Of a stretch of 64,000 nucleotides of DNA, positions 24,510 to 33,088 are shown piece by piece. The DNA is from Zoogloea sp041914405. Its GTDB lineage: Bacteria; Pseudomonadota; Gammaproteobacteria; Burkholderiales; Rhodocyclaceae. The stretch spans positions 1 to 64,000 of the forward strand of contig NZ_JAYSDK010000029.1 in the NCBI RefSeq assembly GCF_041914405.1. Direction: 5' to 3'. Made by a program: the position numbers and the translations under genes. The notes below the pieces were generated by a model. The model saw only the letters and a program-made list of their open reading frames with translations, searched no databases and was not told where the DNA came from. Within the stretch, counting starts at the first letter, position 1; every line of letters begins with the position of its first letter.

Positions 24510-25063
24510 TGCGCCGCTACCGCCCGCTGCTATTGATCCTGGCCTTGCTGCTGATGCCCTTCGCGGTCGGCACAGGGCTGTATGCGTGGGGCTGGCACCC
24601 GGACCAACCTGGCAACCACGGCGAACTGCTGTCACCGCCACGCGCGCTACCGCAGTTGGCCGACGCTTCCGGCCAACCCCTCAGCAAACAGGATTTCGAC
24701 GGCCACTGGAGCCTGGTGATCGCCGGCTCCGGTCCCTGCGACGCGGCCTGCCGCAACTGGATCGTCGCCACCCGCCAGATCCACGTCGCCCTCTACAAGC
24801 AGATGCCGCGGGTCCAGCGCACCTGGCTTTCCGATCAGGCAGCGCCCGACGTCGCCCCCCTGCATGCCTTGCAGCCCGACCTGCATGCCGCCGTGGCACG
24901 CAGCGCCGCCGCCCGCGCGGCCTTCGACCTGGATGGGCACGGTCACCGGGTGTACGTGGTCGATCCGCTGGGCAAGATCATCCTGCGCTACGCCCCCGAC
25001 GCCGACCCGCGCGGCATCCTGAAGGACATGGAACGCCTGCTCCGCTACGCCTGGGCCGGCTGA
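24509..25063 (+). CDS. Membrane-anchored thioredoxin-fold protein of the cox cluster
   Basis: This is a 184-aa protein with one N-terminal helix (PLLLILALLLMPFAVGTGLY) and a periplasmic domain. SGPCDAACRNWI carries a CxxxC pair at the position expected for a Sco or thioredoxin-like fold, and VYVVDPLGKIILRY resembles the C-terminal half of Sco. Such proteins between surf1 and ctaA/ctaB are conserved in betaproteobacteria and are presumed to help copper or thiol handling during oxidase maturation. No direct functional assignment is possible. It overlaps surf1 by one base and is followed by ctaB after 25 bases. Confidence 0.75.
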   Translation: MRRYRPLLLILALLLMPFAVGTGLYAWGWHPDQPGNHGELLSPPRALPQLADASGQPLSKQDFDGHWSLVIAGSGPCDAACRNWIVATRQIHVALYKQMPRVQRTWLSDQAAPDVAPLHALQPDLHAAVARSAAARAAFDLDGHGHRVYVVDPLGKIILRYAPDADPRGILKDMERLLRYAWAG

Positions 25064-25088
25064 CAACGCATCCCCCGGAGAGACCACG

Positions 25089-25988
25089 ATGCCGACGACC
25101 TTCCGCAGCACCGCCGCCCCCGCGCCCCTCGGCCTGCGCCTCGGCGCCTTCCTGACCCAGTGCAAGCCACGGGTGAACAGCCTGATCGTATTCACCGCGC
25201 TGATCGGCATGTTCCTCGCCGTGCCCGGCTGGCCGCCAGCCGGCCGGATGCTCGCCGCCACCGTCGGCATCGCACTGGTGGCCGGCGCCGCCGCGGCGAT
25301 CAACTGCCTGGTGGAGCGGACCATCGACGCCCGCATGGCGCGCACCCGCGGCCGCCCGCTGCCGCTGGGGCTGATCAGCCCGACGGAGACCCTCGGCCTG
25401 GCCTGCCTGACCGGTGGCGCGGGCCTGTGGCTACTGCATATGGCGGTCAATCCACTGACCATGTGGCTGACCCTCGCCACCTTCCTCGGCTACGCGATCG
25501 TCTACACCGTGATCCTGAAACCGGCCACACCGATGAATATCGTCATCGGCGGCGCATCCGGCGCAATGCCACCGGTGCTCGGCTGGGCTGCGATGACGGA
25601 CAGCATCGGCCTGCCGGCACTGGCCCTGTTCCTCATCATCTTCCTGTGGACACCGCCCCACTTCTGGGCGCTGGCCTGCTACCGGCGCGAGGAATACGCC
25701 CGCGCCGGTCTGCCGATGTTGCCCGTCAGCCACGGCGTGCCGCTGACCTGCCTGCATATCCTGCTGTATACCGTGCTGCTGGCGGCGGTGTCCTACCTGC
25801 CCTGCACGCTGGGCCTGTCCGGTGGCGTCTATGCGGTGCTAGTTAGCTTGCTCAATCTGGGCTACCTGCGGGAAGCCTGGACCCTGTGGCGCAATTACTC
25901 TGACGCCCGCGCGCGACACGCCTTCCGCTATTCGCTGATCTACCTAACCGGCCTGTTTGCGGCTCTCTTCCTGGACCGCCTGGCATGA
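25089..25988 (+). CDS. ctaB: Protoheme IX farnesyltransferase (heme O synthase)
   Basis: This is a 299-aa UbiA-family integral membrane prenyltransferase that makes heme O from heme B. The family motifs include the aspartate-containing segment NCLVERTIDARMARTRGRPLP and the later FLIIFLWTPPHFWALA, YRREEYARAGLPMLPV. Length is normal. Its stop overlaps the ctaA start (ATGA), so heme O and heme A synthases are produced together. In many relatives ctaA precedes ctaB; here the order is reversed. Confidence 0.96.
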   Translation: MPTTFRSTAAPAPLGLRLGAFLTQCKPRVNSLIVFTALIGMFLAVPGWPPAGRMLAATVGIALVAGAAAAINCLVERTIDARMARTRGRPLPLGLISPTETLGLACLTGGAGLWLLHMAVNPLTMWLTLATFLGYAIVYTVILKPATPMNIVIGGASGAMPPVLGWAAMTDSIGLPALALFLIIFLWTPPHFWALACYRREEYARAGLPMLPVSHGVPLTCLHILLYTVLLAAVSYLPCTLGLSGGVYAVLVSLLNLGYLREAWTLWRNYSDARARHAFRYSLIYLTGLFAALFLDRLA

Positions 25989-27046
25989 GGACGCGCCCGT
26001 CCGGCCGGCGCACCCTGGCCATCATCGCTTTCCTGCTTGCCCTCGTGGTGGTCTCCCTCGGCGCCTGGGTGCGCCTGTCAGATGCCGGCCTCGGCTGTCC
26101 CGACTGGCCCGGCTGCTACGGCAAGCTGGTCGGCGTGCCCGAACACGCCCACGAAAAGAGTGCTGCCGAAGCGGCCTTCGGCCAGCGCGTGGAAGCCGGC
26201 AAAGCCTGGAAGGAAATGATTCACCGCTACGCCGCCGGTACGCTGGGCCTGTGCATCGCCGGCCTGGCCGTGCTCGGCTGGCGGCAACGCGCCACGCGCA
26301 GGCCAACGCTTGAGCTGGCCCTACTCGGCGTGGTCGTGCTGCAAGCCACGCTGGGCATGCTCACAGTCACCCAATTGCTGAAACCGGTGATCGTCACCAG
26401 CCACCTGCTCGGTGGCATGACCACCCTGGCGCTGCTCGCCGCCCTCGTGCTACGGGATGGTCGTGGCTTCCGTCCAGCGACGAACACCAACATCGGCCTG
26501 CAGGCGCACGCCATCGCCGCACTGGCCACCGTCGTCATTCAGATCGCCCTCGGCGGCTGGGTCAGCAGCAACTACGCCGCTGCCATCTGCCCGGATTTTC
26601 CAAGCTGCCAGGGCAGCTTCAGCCCGGCGCTGGATTTCCACCACGCCTTCACCCTGGACCGGGAACTGGGCATCACCGCCAGCGGCACCCTACTGCCGGC
26701 CAGCGCCCTCACTGCCATCCACTGGACCCACCGCCTGTTTGCCGGCGTGGTGCTGCTGGTCGTCGGCAGCCTCGGCCTGCGCCTGCTGGCCCATCGACAC
26801 AGCCGCGGATCCGGCCTCGCGCTGCTCGGCGCCCTGGGGCTGCAGATCGGGCTGGGCATCGCCAACGTACTGCTGCAGCTACCTCTTCCGCTGGCCGTAG
26901 CCCATAACACTGGCGCGGCGCTGCTGCTGTGCGTCACGCTGGCCACGGCACGGTCGCTGCTCAATAAGGAAAAAGCCCGCCACCGGCAACCGGCGGCGGG
27001 CTTTCCACGGCGTTTCAACGAGCTGAACACTGAATCGGCGCGCTGA
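25985..27046 (+). CDS. ctaA: Heme A synthase CtaA
   Basis: This is a 353-aa eight-helix membrane enzyme that oxidises heme O to heme A. Visible are the first helix with GAWVRLSDAGLGCPDWPGCYGK, the heme-ligand histidines in MIHRYAAGTLG, VTSHLLGG, IHWTHRLFAG and VAHNTGA, and a second cysteine pair CPDFPSC. The final 25 or so residues (from LLNKEKARHRQ) are not typical: they are encoded by a strong inverted repeat that looks like an intrinsic terminator. Just before it, a TAA is present in another frame (AATAAGG). An indel may have extended the frame. It is the last gene of the oxidase block. Confidence 0.94.
   Translation: MRTRPSGRRTLAIIAFLLALVVVSLGAWVRLSDAGLGCPDWPGCYGKLVGVPEHAHEKSAAEAAFGQRVEAGKAWKEMIHRYAAGTLGLCIAGLAVLGWRQRATRRPTLELALLGVVVLQATLGMLTVTQLLKPVIVTSHLLGGMTTLALLAALVLRDGRGFRPATNTNIGLQAHAIAALATVVIQIALGGWVSSNYAAAICPDFPSCQGSFSPALDFHHAFTLDRELGITASGTLLPASALTAIHWTHRLFAGVVLLVVGSLGLRLLAHRHSRGSGLALLGALGLQIGLGIANVLLQLPLPLAVAHNTGAALLLCVTLATARSLLNKEKARHRQPAAGFPRRFNELNTESAR
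26972..27004 (+). terminator. Intrinsic-terminator-like hairpin inside the 3' end of ctaA
   Basis: AAAGCCCGCC pairs perfectly with GGCGGGCTTT, with an inner CCGG/CCGG stem and a three-base loop. The run after the stem is short (TTTCC). It is positioned as the end signal of the cox-ctaA transcript, but as annotated it is within the last 25 codons of ctaA. Confidence 0.65.
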
Positions 27047-27066
27047 AGTACTGGAGCTCTCTCCCT

Positions 27067-27100
27067 CCCTGTGGGGGCGAATGAATTCGCCCCCACAGGG
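27067..27100. repeat. REP-like palindrome between ctaA and mpl
   Basis: A perfect palindrome with 16-base arms (CCCTGTGGGGGCGAAT) around a two-base GA centre, between convergent genes. It is the best-formed member of a family found at several other sites in this window. Confidence 0.85.
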
Positions 27101-27116
27101 ACTCTCCCCTGGCGGC

Positions 27117-28463
27117 TTACCGTTCGAGAGCCGCCAGCAGCTTGCCGTGGATGCCACCAAAGCCACCGTTGCTCATGACCAAGATACGGTCGCCGTCGCG
27201 GGCCTCGGCCACGATGGCGGCAACCAGCGCATCCAAATCGTCCTCCACCACGGTTTTGCCAGCGATCGGCGCCAACGCCGCACGGGCATCCCAGCCCAGG
27301 TTGGCCGCATAGCAGAAGACCTTGTCGGCCTGGACCAGGCTGGCCGGCAGCTGGTCCTTCATGACACCGAGCTTCATGGTATTGGAGCGCGGCTCCAGCA
27401 CAGCCAGGATGCGTGCGTCGCCCACCTGGCGGCGCAGCCCTTCGACAGTCAGCGTGATAGCAGTCGGGTGATGGGCGAAGTCGTCGTACACCGCCACGCC
27501 ACGCACCGTGCCGCGCAATTCGAGGCGGCGCTTGACGCCCTCGAAGCGGCTCAGCGCATCCAACGCCACTTCCGGGGTGACGCCCACATGCCGCGCCGCA
27601 GCGATGGCCGCCAGCGCATTGGCCCGGTTGTGGCGGCCAGACAACGGCAGCCGGCGGCGACCGATCTCCTTGCCCAGGTGGCGGATCACTACTTCATCCT
27701 CGCTGGCACCTTCTGCCACCGACCAGCCGGCCGCATCGTTGAACCACTCCAGTTCGGACCAGCAGCCGCGCTGCATGACCCGCGGCAGCGATTCCTCGGC
27801 GGCATTGGCGACGATGCGGCCGAGACGTGGCACGGTGCGCACCAGGTGGTGGAACTGGGTTTCGATGGCCGCCAGATCGGCGAAGATATCCGCGTGGTCG
27901 AACTCCAGGTTGTTCAGGATCAGCGTCCGCGGGCGGTAATGGACGAACTTGGAGCGCTTGTCGCAGAAGGCGGTATCGTATTCATCGGCTTCGATGACGA
28001 AGAACGGCGACTCGGTCAGCCGCGCCGAAAGACCGAAGTTCTTCGGCACGCCACCGACCAGGAAGCCCGGATTGAGGCCGGCGTCCTCGAGGATCCAGGC
28101 CAGTAGCGAGGTCGTCGTGGTCTTGCCGTGGGTGCCGGCGACACCCAGTACCCAGCGCCCCTGCAGCACGTTCTCGGCCAGCCACTGGGGGCCCGACACA
28201 TAAGGCAGGCCCTTGTCGAGGATCTCCTCCAGCAAGGGGTTGCCACGGGAGATCGCGTTGCCGACGACGAACACGTCCGGTTCCAGGTCGAGCTGCTCGA
28301 CCCCGTAGCCCTCGACGAGGCGGATGCCCTGCTCTTCGAGCTGGGTGCTCATCGGCGGATAGACATTGGCGTCGCAGCCCGTCACGGTATGGCCGGCAGC
28401 CCGGGCCAGCAGGGCCACGCCGCCCATGAAAGTTCCGCAGATTCCGAGAATGTGTATGTGCAT
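27117..28463 (-). CDS. mpl: UDP-MurNAc:L-Ala-gamma-D-Glu-meso-DAP ligase (murein peptide recycling)
   Basis: This is a 448-aa Mur-ligase family enzyme that reattaches the recycled tripeptide to UDP-MurNAc in the cytoplasm. The N-terminus MHIHILGICGTFMGG, the ATP loop GTHGKTTTT (110-118), EADEYDTAFCDKRSKFVHY and YDDFAHHPTAI are typical of Mpl and separate it from MurC. Length is normal. It is divergent from the conserved unknown at 28550 and convergent with ctaA. Confidence 0.96.
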   Translation of the reverse strand: MHIHILGICGTFMGGVALLARAAGHTVTGCDANVYPPMSTQLEEQGIRLVEGYGVEQLDLEPDVFVVGNAISRGNPLLEEILDKGLPYVSGPQWLAENVLQGRWVLGVAGTHGKTTTTSLLAWILEDAGLNPGFLVGGVPKNFGLSARLTESPFFVIEADEYDTAFCDKRSKFVHYRPRTLILNNLEFDHADIFADLAAIETQFHHLVRTVPRLGRIVANAAEESLPRVMQRGCWSELEWFNDAAGWSVAEGASEDEVVIRHLGKEIGRRRLPLSGRHNRANALAAIAAARHVGVTPEVALDALSRFEGVKRRLELRGTVRGVAVYDDFAHHPTAITLTVEGLRRQVGDARILAVLEPRSNTMKLGVMKDQLPASLVQADKVFCYAANLGWDARAALAPIAGKTVVEDDLDALVAAIVAEARDGDRILVMSNGGFGGIHGKLLAALER

Positions 28464-28549
28464 TATTCGTCTAAGCGACAGAAACAGTGCCGCAACAGTC
28501 GTGTGTAGAATGGGATCTATTCTAATCGAACGGGGAGCTTCGACCTTTC

Positions 28550-29176
28550 ATGCCGCGCCCTGCCGTTCCACACCGCAGCAATCTGCGTCGTGAAATCGCC
28601 GCCCTGGCGGCCCGCATGATCGCCGAAGATGGCATCAGCGATTACGGCTTCGCCAAGCGCAAGGCCGCCCGCCAGCTCGGCGCCCTCGCCGCCGACGAAC
28701 TGCCCAACAACGCGGAGATTGAGGCCGAAGTCCGCACTTACCTCGCCGTTTTCCAGGACGAAGAGCACCTGGAGCGCCAATACGTCATGCGCCAGGCTGC
28801 CGTCGAGGTCATGCGCGAACTGGACGCCTTCCGCCCCTACCTCACCGGACCGGTGCTGGAAGGCACCGCAGGGCGCTACTCGGAAGTGGAAATCGACCTG
28901 TTTCCAGAGAGCGCCAAGGAAGTGGAGATCTTCTTCCTCAACAACAATGTCGCCTACGAGCACCGCGAACCTCGCCGCAACCAGCCGGACGGCCCGGAGG
29001 CGGTCCTCGTCTTCGACTGGGACGACATCCCGTTCAAGCTGCGCATCTATTCTCCGGACGTAGAGCGCCTGAACCGCCGCGGCAACCATGGCGCCCGCCA
29101 GATGGAACGCGCGCGCCTGTCTGTCGTCGAAGCCCTCGTCACAGAAACCTCGGCCGAAGCCCCCATCCATCCATGA
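28550..29176 (+). CDS. Conserved protein of unknown function, possible degenerate nucleotidyltransferase
   Basis: This is a 208-aa soluble protein without signal or TM segments. The N-terminal half is helical (NLRREIAALAARMIAEDGISDYGFAKRKAARQLG). The second half contains LTGPVLEGTAGRYSEVEIDLFPESAKEVEIF, which resembles the G-S-x-x-x-D-x-D strand pair of polymerase-beta-like nucleotidyltransferases but lacks a clear catalytic pair. This gene is commonly found beside mpl and a TlpA-like gene in betaproteobacteria; its function is not known to me. The next gene starts within its stop (ATGA). Confidence 0.8.
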   Translation: MPRPAVPHRSNLRREIAALAARMIAEDGISDYGFAKRKAARQLGALAADELPNNAEIEAEVRTYLAVFQDEEHLERQYVMRQAAVEVMRELDAFRPYLTGPVLEGTAGRYSEVEIDLFPESAKEVEIFFLNNNVAYEHREPRRNQPDGPEAVLVFDWDDIPFKLRIYSPDVERLNRRGNHGARQMERARLSVVEALVTETSAEAPIHP

Positions 29177-29733
29177 GTCGCCTCACCACCCTCGCCCTCG
29201 TCACTGCCGTTGCGCTGGCCGCCGGAGCTGCCGGCCTGTATACCTCGTACGCCGCCAACGCCAACACCGCTGCACCGGCCGCCAACCTGTCCCAGACCCA
29301 GCGCGCCGCCCTCGGCAAGCTGCTGGCCCTCGACCTGCCCGACGCGAAAGGCGTCCAGCAACCTTTCTCGGCCTGGAAGGGCAAGGTGCTGGTGGTCAAC
29401 TTCTGGGCCACCTGGTGCCCGCCGTGCCGCAAGGAAATCCCTGCATTCTCGACGTTAAGCCGCAAATATGCTGGCAAAGGCGTTCAATTTGTCGGCGTAA
29501 GCATCGATACCGCCAAGAATGTCGCCGGCTTCCAGGCCAAGCAGGCGGTGGACTACCCGCTGGTGATCGCCGATCCGTCCCTGGTCCAGCTCACCGAAGA
29601 GCTCGGCAACAGCTCCCAAGGCCTGCCCTTCACGCTGGTCATCGATCGCAACGGCGGCATCAGCCTGGTCAAACTGGGCGAATTGTCGGAGCAGGAACTG
29701 GACCGCAAACTCGCCGAACTGAGCAAGTCCTGA
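29173..29733 (+). CDS. TlpA/ResA-type periplasmic thiol-disulfide oxidoreductase
   Basis: This is a 186-aa membrane-anchored or secreted thioredoxin-fold protein (N-terminal hydrophobic segment 5-27). The active site WCPPC is in VVNFWATWCPPCRKEIPAF, and the cis-Pro loop is QGLPFTLVID. It probably reduces disulfides of periplasmic proteins such as apocytochromes c; the target is not shown by context. It is coupled to the preceding gene by a four-base overlap. Confidence 0.9.
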   Translation: MSRLTTLALVTAVALAAGAAGLYTSYAANANTAAPAANLSQTQRAALGKLLALDLPDAKGVQQPFSAWKGKVLVVNFWATWCPPCRKEIPAFSTLSRKYAGKGVQFVGVSIDTAKNVAGFQAKQAVDYPLVIADPSLVQLTEELGNSSQGLPFTLVIDRNGGISLVKLGELSEQELDRKLAELSKS

Positions 29734-29793
29734 CGCATCCGGGAGGGGCTTCGCGGTGGACAACTTGCGCGTAATTACGGCAAACTTGCATTC

Positions 29794-30291
29794 ATGACGC
29801 GCAAAACCCGCACCCAGGAAGCCACTGACGAGAACCTCCCGCAACTGCGGATTCTCGTTTTGCATGGCCCCAACCTCAACCTGCTCGGTCGCCGCGAACC
29901 CGGCATCTACGGCCTGACGACCCTCGCCGACATTCATGCGGCGATGGAGAGCCGGGCCAAGGCCGATGGCGTGCTATTGGAGTCCTTCCAGAGCAACCAC
30001 GAGGGCGAACTCATCGACCGCGTGCAGGCTGCGGAAAGCGAAGCCGTCGATTTCATCATCATCAATCCGGCAGGATATACGCACACCAGCGTCGCACTGC
30101 GGGACGCCCTTGCTGGCGTTGCCATCCCGTACGTCGAAGTGCACCTGTCGAACATCCACGCCCGCGAGCCGTTCCGCCACCACTCCTACTTCTCCGACAA
30201 GGCGGTAGGGGTGATCTGCGGGCTGGGCGCCCAGGGCTATCAACTCGCCCTCGAATTCGCCCTCGCCCGTCTGCGCGCAGCTCGCGCCTAA
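29794..30291 (+). CDS. aroQ: Type II 3-dehydroquinate dehydratase
   Basis: This is a 165-aa enzyme of the shikimate pathway that dehydrates 3-dehydroquinate. HGPNLNLLGRREPGIYG carries the catalytic Tyr and Arg region, INPAGYTHTSVALRDAL the substrate-binding Asn and the catalytic His region, and EVHLSNIHAREPFRHHSYFS the C-terminal active-site residues. An N-terminal extension of about 18 polar residues precedes the usual start. aroQ followed by accB and accC is a common proteobacterial order. Confidence 0.96.
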   Translation: MTRKTRTQEATDENLPQLRILVLHGPNLNLLGRREPGIYGLTTLADIHAAMESRAKADGVLLESFQSNHEGELIDRVQAAESEAVDFIIINPAGYTHTSVALRDALAGVAIPYVEVHLSNIHAREPFRHHSYFSDKAVGVICGLGAQGYQLALEFALARLRAARA

Positions 30292-30307
30292 ACACAAGAC
30301 ATCGGCG

Positions 30308-30327
30308 GGCCGGCCTTGCTGCCGGCC
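30308..30327 (+). terminator. GC-rich hairpin between aroQ and accB
   Basis: GGCCGGC, six loop bases, GCCGGCC, followed by GCTTTA. It has the shape of a weak terminator or attenuator ahead of accB, but lacks a proper T run. Confidence 0.35.
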
Positions 30328-30351
30328 GCTTTACATATCAAGGGGAATACT

Positions 30352-30813
30352 ATGGATCTTCGCAAGCTCAAGAAATTGATCGACCTGGTCCAGGAGTCCG
30401 GCATCTCCGAGCTGGAAGTCACTGAAGGCGAGGAAAAAGTCCGCATCGCCAAGCACGCCTCCGGCCCTGCGCCGGTCAGCTACGTGGCCCAGGCCCCCGC
30501 CGCACCGATCGCCGTCAGCGCCCCTGCTGCCGCTGCACCGGCCGCCCCTGCTGCCGCTGCCGAAGCGGCCCTGCCGGACGGCCACGTGGTCAAGTCGCCG
30601 ATGGTCGGCACCTTCTACCGCGCCTCCGCTCCGGGCGCCAAGCCCCTCGTCGAAGTCGGCCAGAGCGTTGCCGTTGGCGACGTGCTGTGCATCATCGAAG
30701 CCATGAAGCTGATGAACGAGATCGAAGCCGAGGTGGCCGGCACCGTGAAGGCCATCCTGGTCGAGAACGGCGAACCGCTGGAATACGGCGAACCCCTCTT
30801 CGTCATCGGCTAA
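30352..30813 (+). CDS. accB: Biotin carboxyl carrier protein of acetyl-CoA carboxylase
   Basis: This is a 153-aa carrier. MDLRKLKKLIDLVQESG at the start is the conserved BCCP N-terminus; an Ala/Pro-rich linker (about 38-74) leads to the biotinyl domain with the biotinylated Lys119 in EAMKLMNEI. The ATG at 30352 follows AAGGGG; the longer frame upstream lies in the leader. accC begins three bases after the stop, so the two are one operon for the first step of fatty acid synthesis. Confidence 0.97.
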   Translation: MDLRKLKKLIDLVQESGISELEVTEGEEKVRIAKHASGPAPVSYVAQAPAAPIAVSAPAAAAPAAPAAAAEAALPDGHVVKSPMVGTFYRASAPGAKPLVEVGQSVAVGDVLCIIEAMKLMNEIEAEVAGTVKAILVENGEPLEYGEPLFVIG

Positions 30814-30816
30814 ATC

Positions 30817-32184
30817 ATGGCGATGTTCGAAAAAATCCTGATCGCCAACCGGGGCGAGATCGCGCTGCGCATACTGCGCGCGTGCCGTGAGCTGGGCATC
30901 AAGACTGTCGCCGTCCACTCCGAGCCGGACGCCGAGGCCAAGTATGTCAAGCTGGCTGACGAATCCGTGTGCATTGGCCCCGCCTCGTCGGCCCTCAGCT
31001 ACCTCAACATTCCGGCACTGATCTCCGCCGCCGAGGTCACCGATGCCGAAGCCATCCACCCGGGCTACGGCTTCCTGTCCGAGAACGCCGACTTCGCCGA
31101 GCGGGTCGAGCAATCCGGCTTCGTCTTCATCGGTCCGCGCGCAGAAACCATCCGCCTGATGGGCGACAAGGTCTCGGCCAAGGACGCCATGAAGGCTGCC
31201 GGCGTGCCCTGTGTGCCCGGCTCCGACGGCGCGCTGCCCGAAGACCCAAAGGAGATCGTCAAGATCGCCCGCGCCATCGGCTACCCGGTGATCATCAAGG
31301 CCGCCGGCGGTGGCGGCGGTCGCGGCATGCGCGTGGTGCACACCGAGGCCGCGCTACTCAATGCCGTCACCACCACCCGATCCGAGGCTGGCGCGTTCTT
31401 CGGCAACTCGACGGTTTACATGGAGAAGTTCCTGGAGAACCCACGTCATGTGGAAATCCAGGTGCTGGCCGACCAGCACGGCAACGCGATCTACCTGGGC
31501 GAGCGCGATTGCTCCATGCAGCGTCGCCACCAGAAAGTCATCGAGGAAGCCCCGGCCCCGGGCATCGAGCGGCGCCACATCACCCGTATCGGCGAGCGCT
31601 GCGCCGAGGCCTGCCGCAAGATCGGCTACCGGGGTGCTGGCACCTTCGAATTCCTGTATGAGAACGGCGAGTTCTACTTCATCGAGATGAACACCCGCGT
31701 GCAGGTTGAACACCCGGTCACCGAGCTGATAACCGGCGTGGACATCGTGCAGGAGCAGATCCGCGTTGCCGCCGGCCAGAAGCTCAACTACCGGCAGAAG
31801 GACATCGAATTTCGCGGCCATGCCATCGAATGCCGGATCAACGCGGAAGATCCGTTCAAGTTCACTCCCTGCCCGGGCAAGATCAGCAACTGGCACGTTC
31901 CCGGCGGCCCCGGCATCCGCGTCGACTCCCATGTGTACAACGGCTACACCGTGCCGCAGCACTACGATTCGATGGTCGGCAAGCTGATCGCCTACGGCGA
32001 CACCCGCGACCAGGCGATCCGCCGCATGCGCATCGCCCTGTCCGAGATGCTGGTTGAAGGCATCAAGACCAACATCCCGCTGCACCAAGAACTGATGCTC
32101 GACGCCCGCTTCGTCGAAGGCGGCACCAGCATCCACTACCTGGAGCACAAGCTGGCCGGGCGTAACGAAGTCAAGAAGGTCTGA
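30817..32184 (+). CDS. accC: Biotin carboxylase subunit of acetyl-CoA carboxylase
   Basis: This is a 455-aa ATP-grasp enzyme that carboxylates biotin on AccB. It begins MAMFEKILIANRGEIALRI and contains the glycine-rich ATP lid AAGGGGGRGMRVV, the RDCSMQRRHQKVIEEAPAP segment and EMNTRVQVEHPVTE with the catalytic Glu and Arg. Length is normal. prmA starts one base after its stop. Confidence 0.98.
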   Translation: MAMFEKILIANRGEIALRILRACRELGIKTVAVHSEPDAEAKYVKLADESVCIGPASSALSYLNIPALISAAEVTDAEAIHPGYGFLSENADFAERVEQSGFVFIGPRAETIRLMGDKVSAKDAMKAAGVPCVPGSDGALPEDPKEIVKIARAIGYPVIIKAAGGGGGRGMRVVHTEAALLNAVTTTRSEAGAFFGNSTVYMEKFLENPRHVEIQVLADQHGNAIYLGERDCSMQRRHQKVIEEAPAPGIERRHITRIGERCAEACRKIGYRGAGTFEFLYENGEFYFIEMNTRVQVEHPVTELITGVDIVQEQIRVAAGQKLNYRQKDIEFRGHAIECRINAEDPFKFTPCPGKISNWHVPGGPGIRVDSHVYNGYTVPQHYDSMVGKLIAYGDTRDQAIRRMRIALSEMLVEGIKTNIPLHQELMLDARFVEGGTSIHYLEHKLAGRNEVKKV

Positions 32185-32185
32185 G

Positions 32186-33088
32186 ATGTGGATTTCGGTC
32201 ATCCTGCAGGCTGACGCGACCCGCGCCGAAGCCTTGTCCGAGGCGCTGATGGAGCATGGCGCGCTGTCGGTCAGCATTGACGACGCGGACGCCGGCACCG
32301 ACGCCGAGAAGCCCCAGTTCGGCGAACCGGGCATGCACCCGGCCAGCCTGTGGGACCACAGTCGGGTCGTCGCGCTGTTCGACACCGACATCGACCTGGC
32401 CACCGCCCTCGCTACCGCGTCGGCGGCGGTCGGCCTCGACGCCGTGCCGCCCTTCACCATCGAAGAGGTCGAAGAGCAGAACTGGGTGCAGCTCACCCAG
32501 AGCCAGTTCGACCCGATCCGCATCACCGACCGGCTGTGGATCGTGCCGTCCTGGCACGAATCGCCGGATGCCGACGCGATCAACCTGGTGCTCGATCCAG
32601 GCATGGCGTTCGGCACCGGCTCGCATCCCACCACCCGCCTGTGCCTCGAGTGGCTAACCACGGAGATCCCGGCGGGCGTCAGCGTCCTCGACTACGGCTG
32701 CGGCTCCGGCATCCTCGCCATTGCCGCCGCCAAGCTGGGCGCGGGTGAAGTCACTGGCGTGGACATCGATGAGAAAGCCGTCGAGACCGCCGCCGACAAT
32801 GCCGCCAACAACGGCGTCAGCCTGCACCTGCAGGTGTCGGCCAAGCCCCTCGACGGCACCTTCCAGCGGGTCGTGGCCAACATCCTGACCAATCCGCTCA
32901 AGATGCTGGCGCCGCTGCTTGCCGCCCGCGTCGCGCCCGGCGGCAAGCTGGCCCTGTCCGGTGTGCTGGAAGCCCAGGCCGACGACGTCATCGAAGCCTA
33001 CGCCCCTTTCATCGCCCTGCGCGTGGGCGCCACCCTGGACGGTTGGGTCCGCCTCGAGGGCGAACGGCCGACGTCGGCGCAGCCATGA
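32186..33088 (+). CDS. prmA: Ribosomal protein L11 methyltransferase
   Basis: This is a 300-aa SAM-dependent methyltransferase that trimethylates L11. An N-terminal L11-recognition domain (MWISVILQADATRAEALSEAL) is followed by LVLDPGMAFGTGSHPTT, the SAM loop VLDYGCGSGILAIAAAKLGA and the catalytic-pocket segment VVANILTNPL. Length is normal. It is in the accB-accC-prmA order, and its stop overlaps the next start (ATGA). Confidence 0.97.
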   Translation: MWISVILQADATRAEALSEALMEHGALSVSIDDADAGTDAEKPQFGEPGMHPASLWDHSRVVALFDTDIDLATALATASAAVGLDAVPPFTIEEVEEQNWVQLTQSQFDPIRITDRLWIVPSWHESPDADAINLVLDPGMAFGTGSHPTTRLCLEWLTTEIPAGVSVLDYGCGSGILAIAAAKLGAGEVTGVDIDEKAVETAADNAANNGVSLHLQVSAKPLDGTFQRVVANILTNPLKMLAPLLAARVAPGGKLALSGVLEAQADDVIEAYAPFIALRVGATLDGWVRLEGERPTSAQP

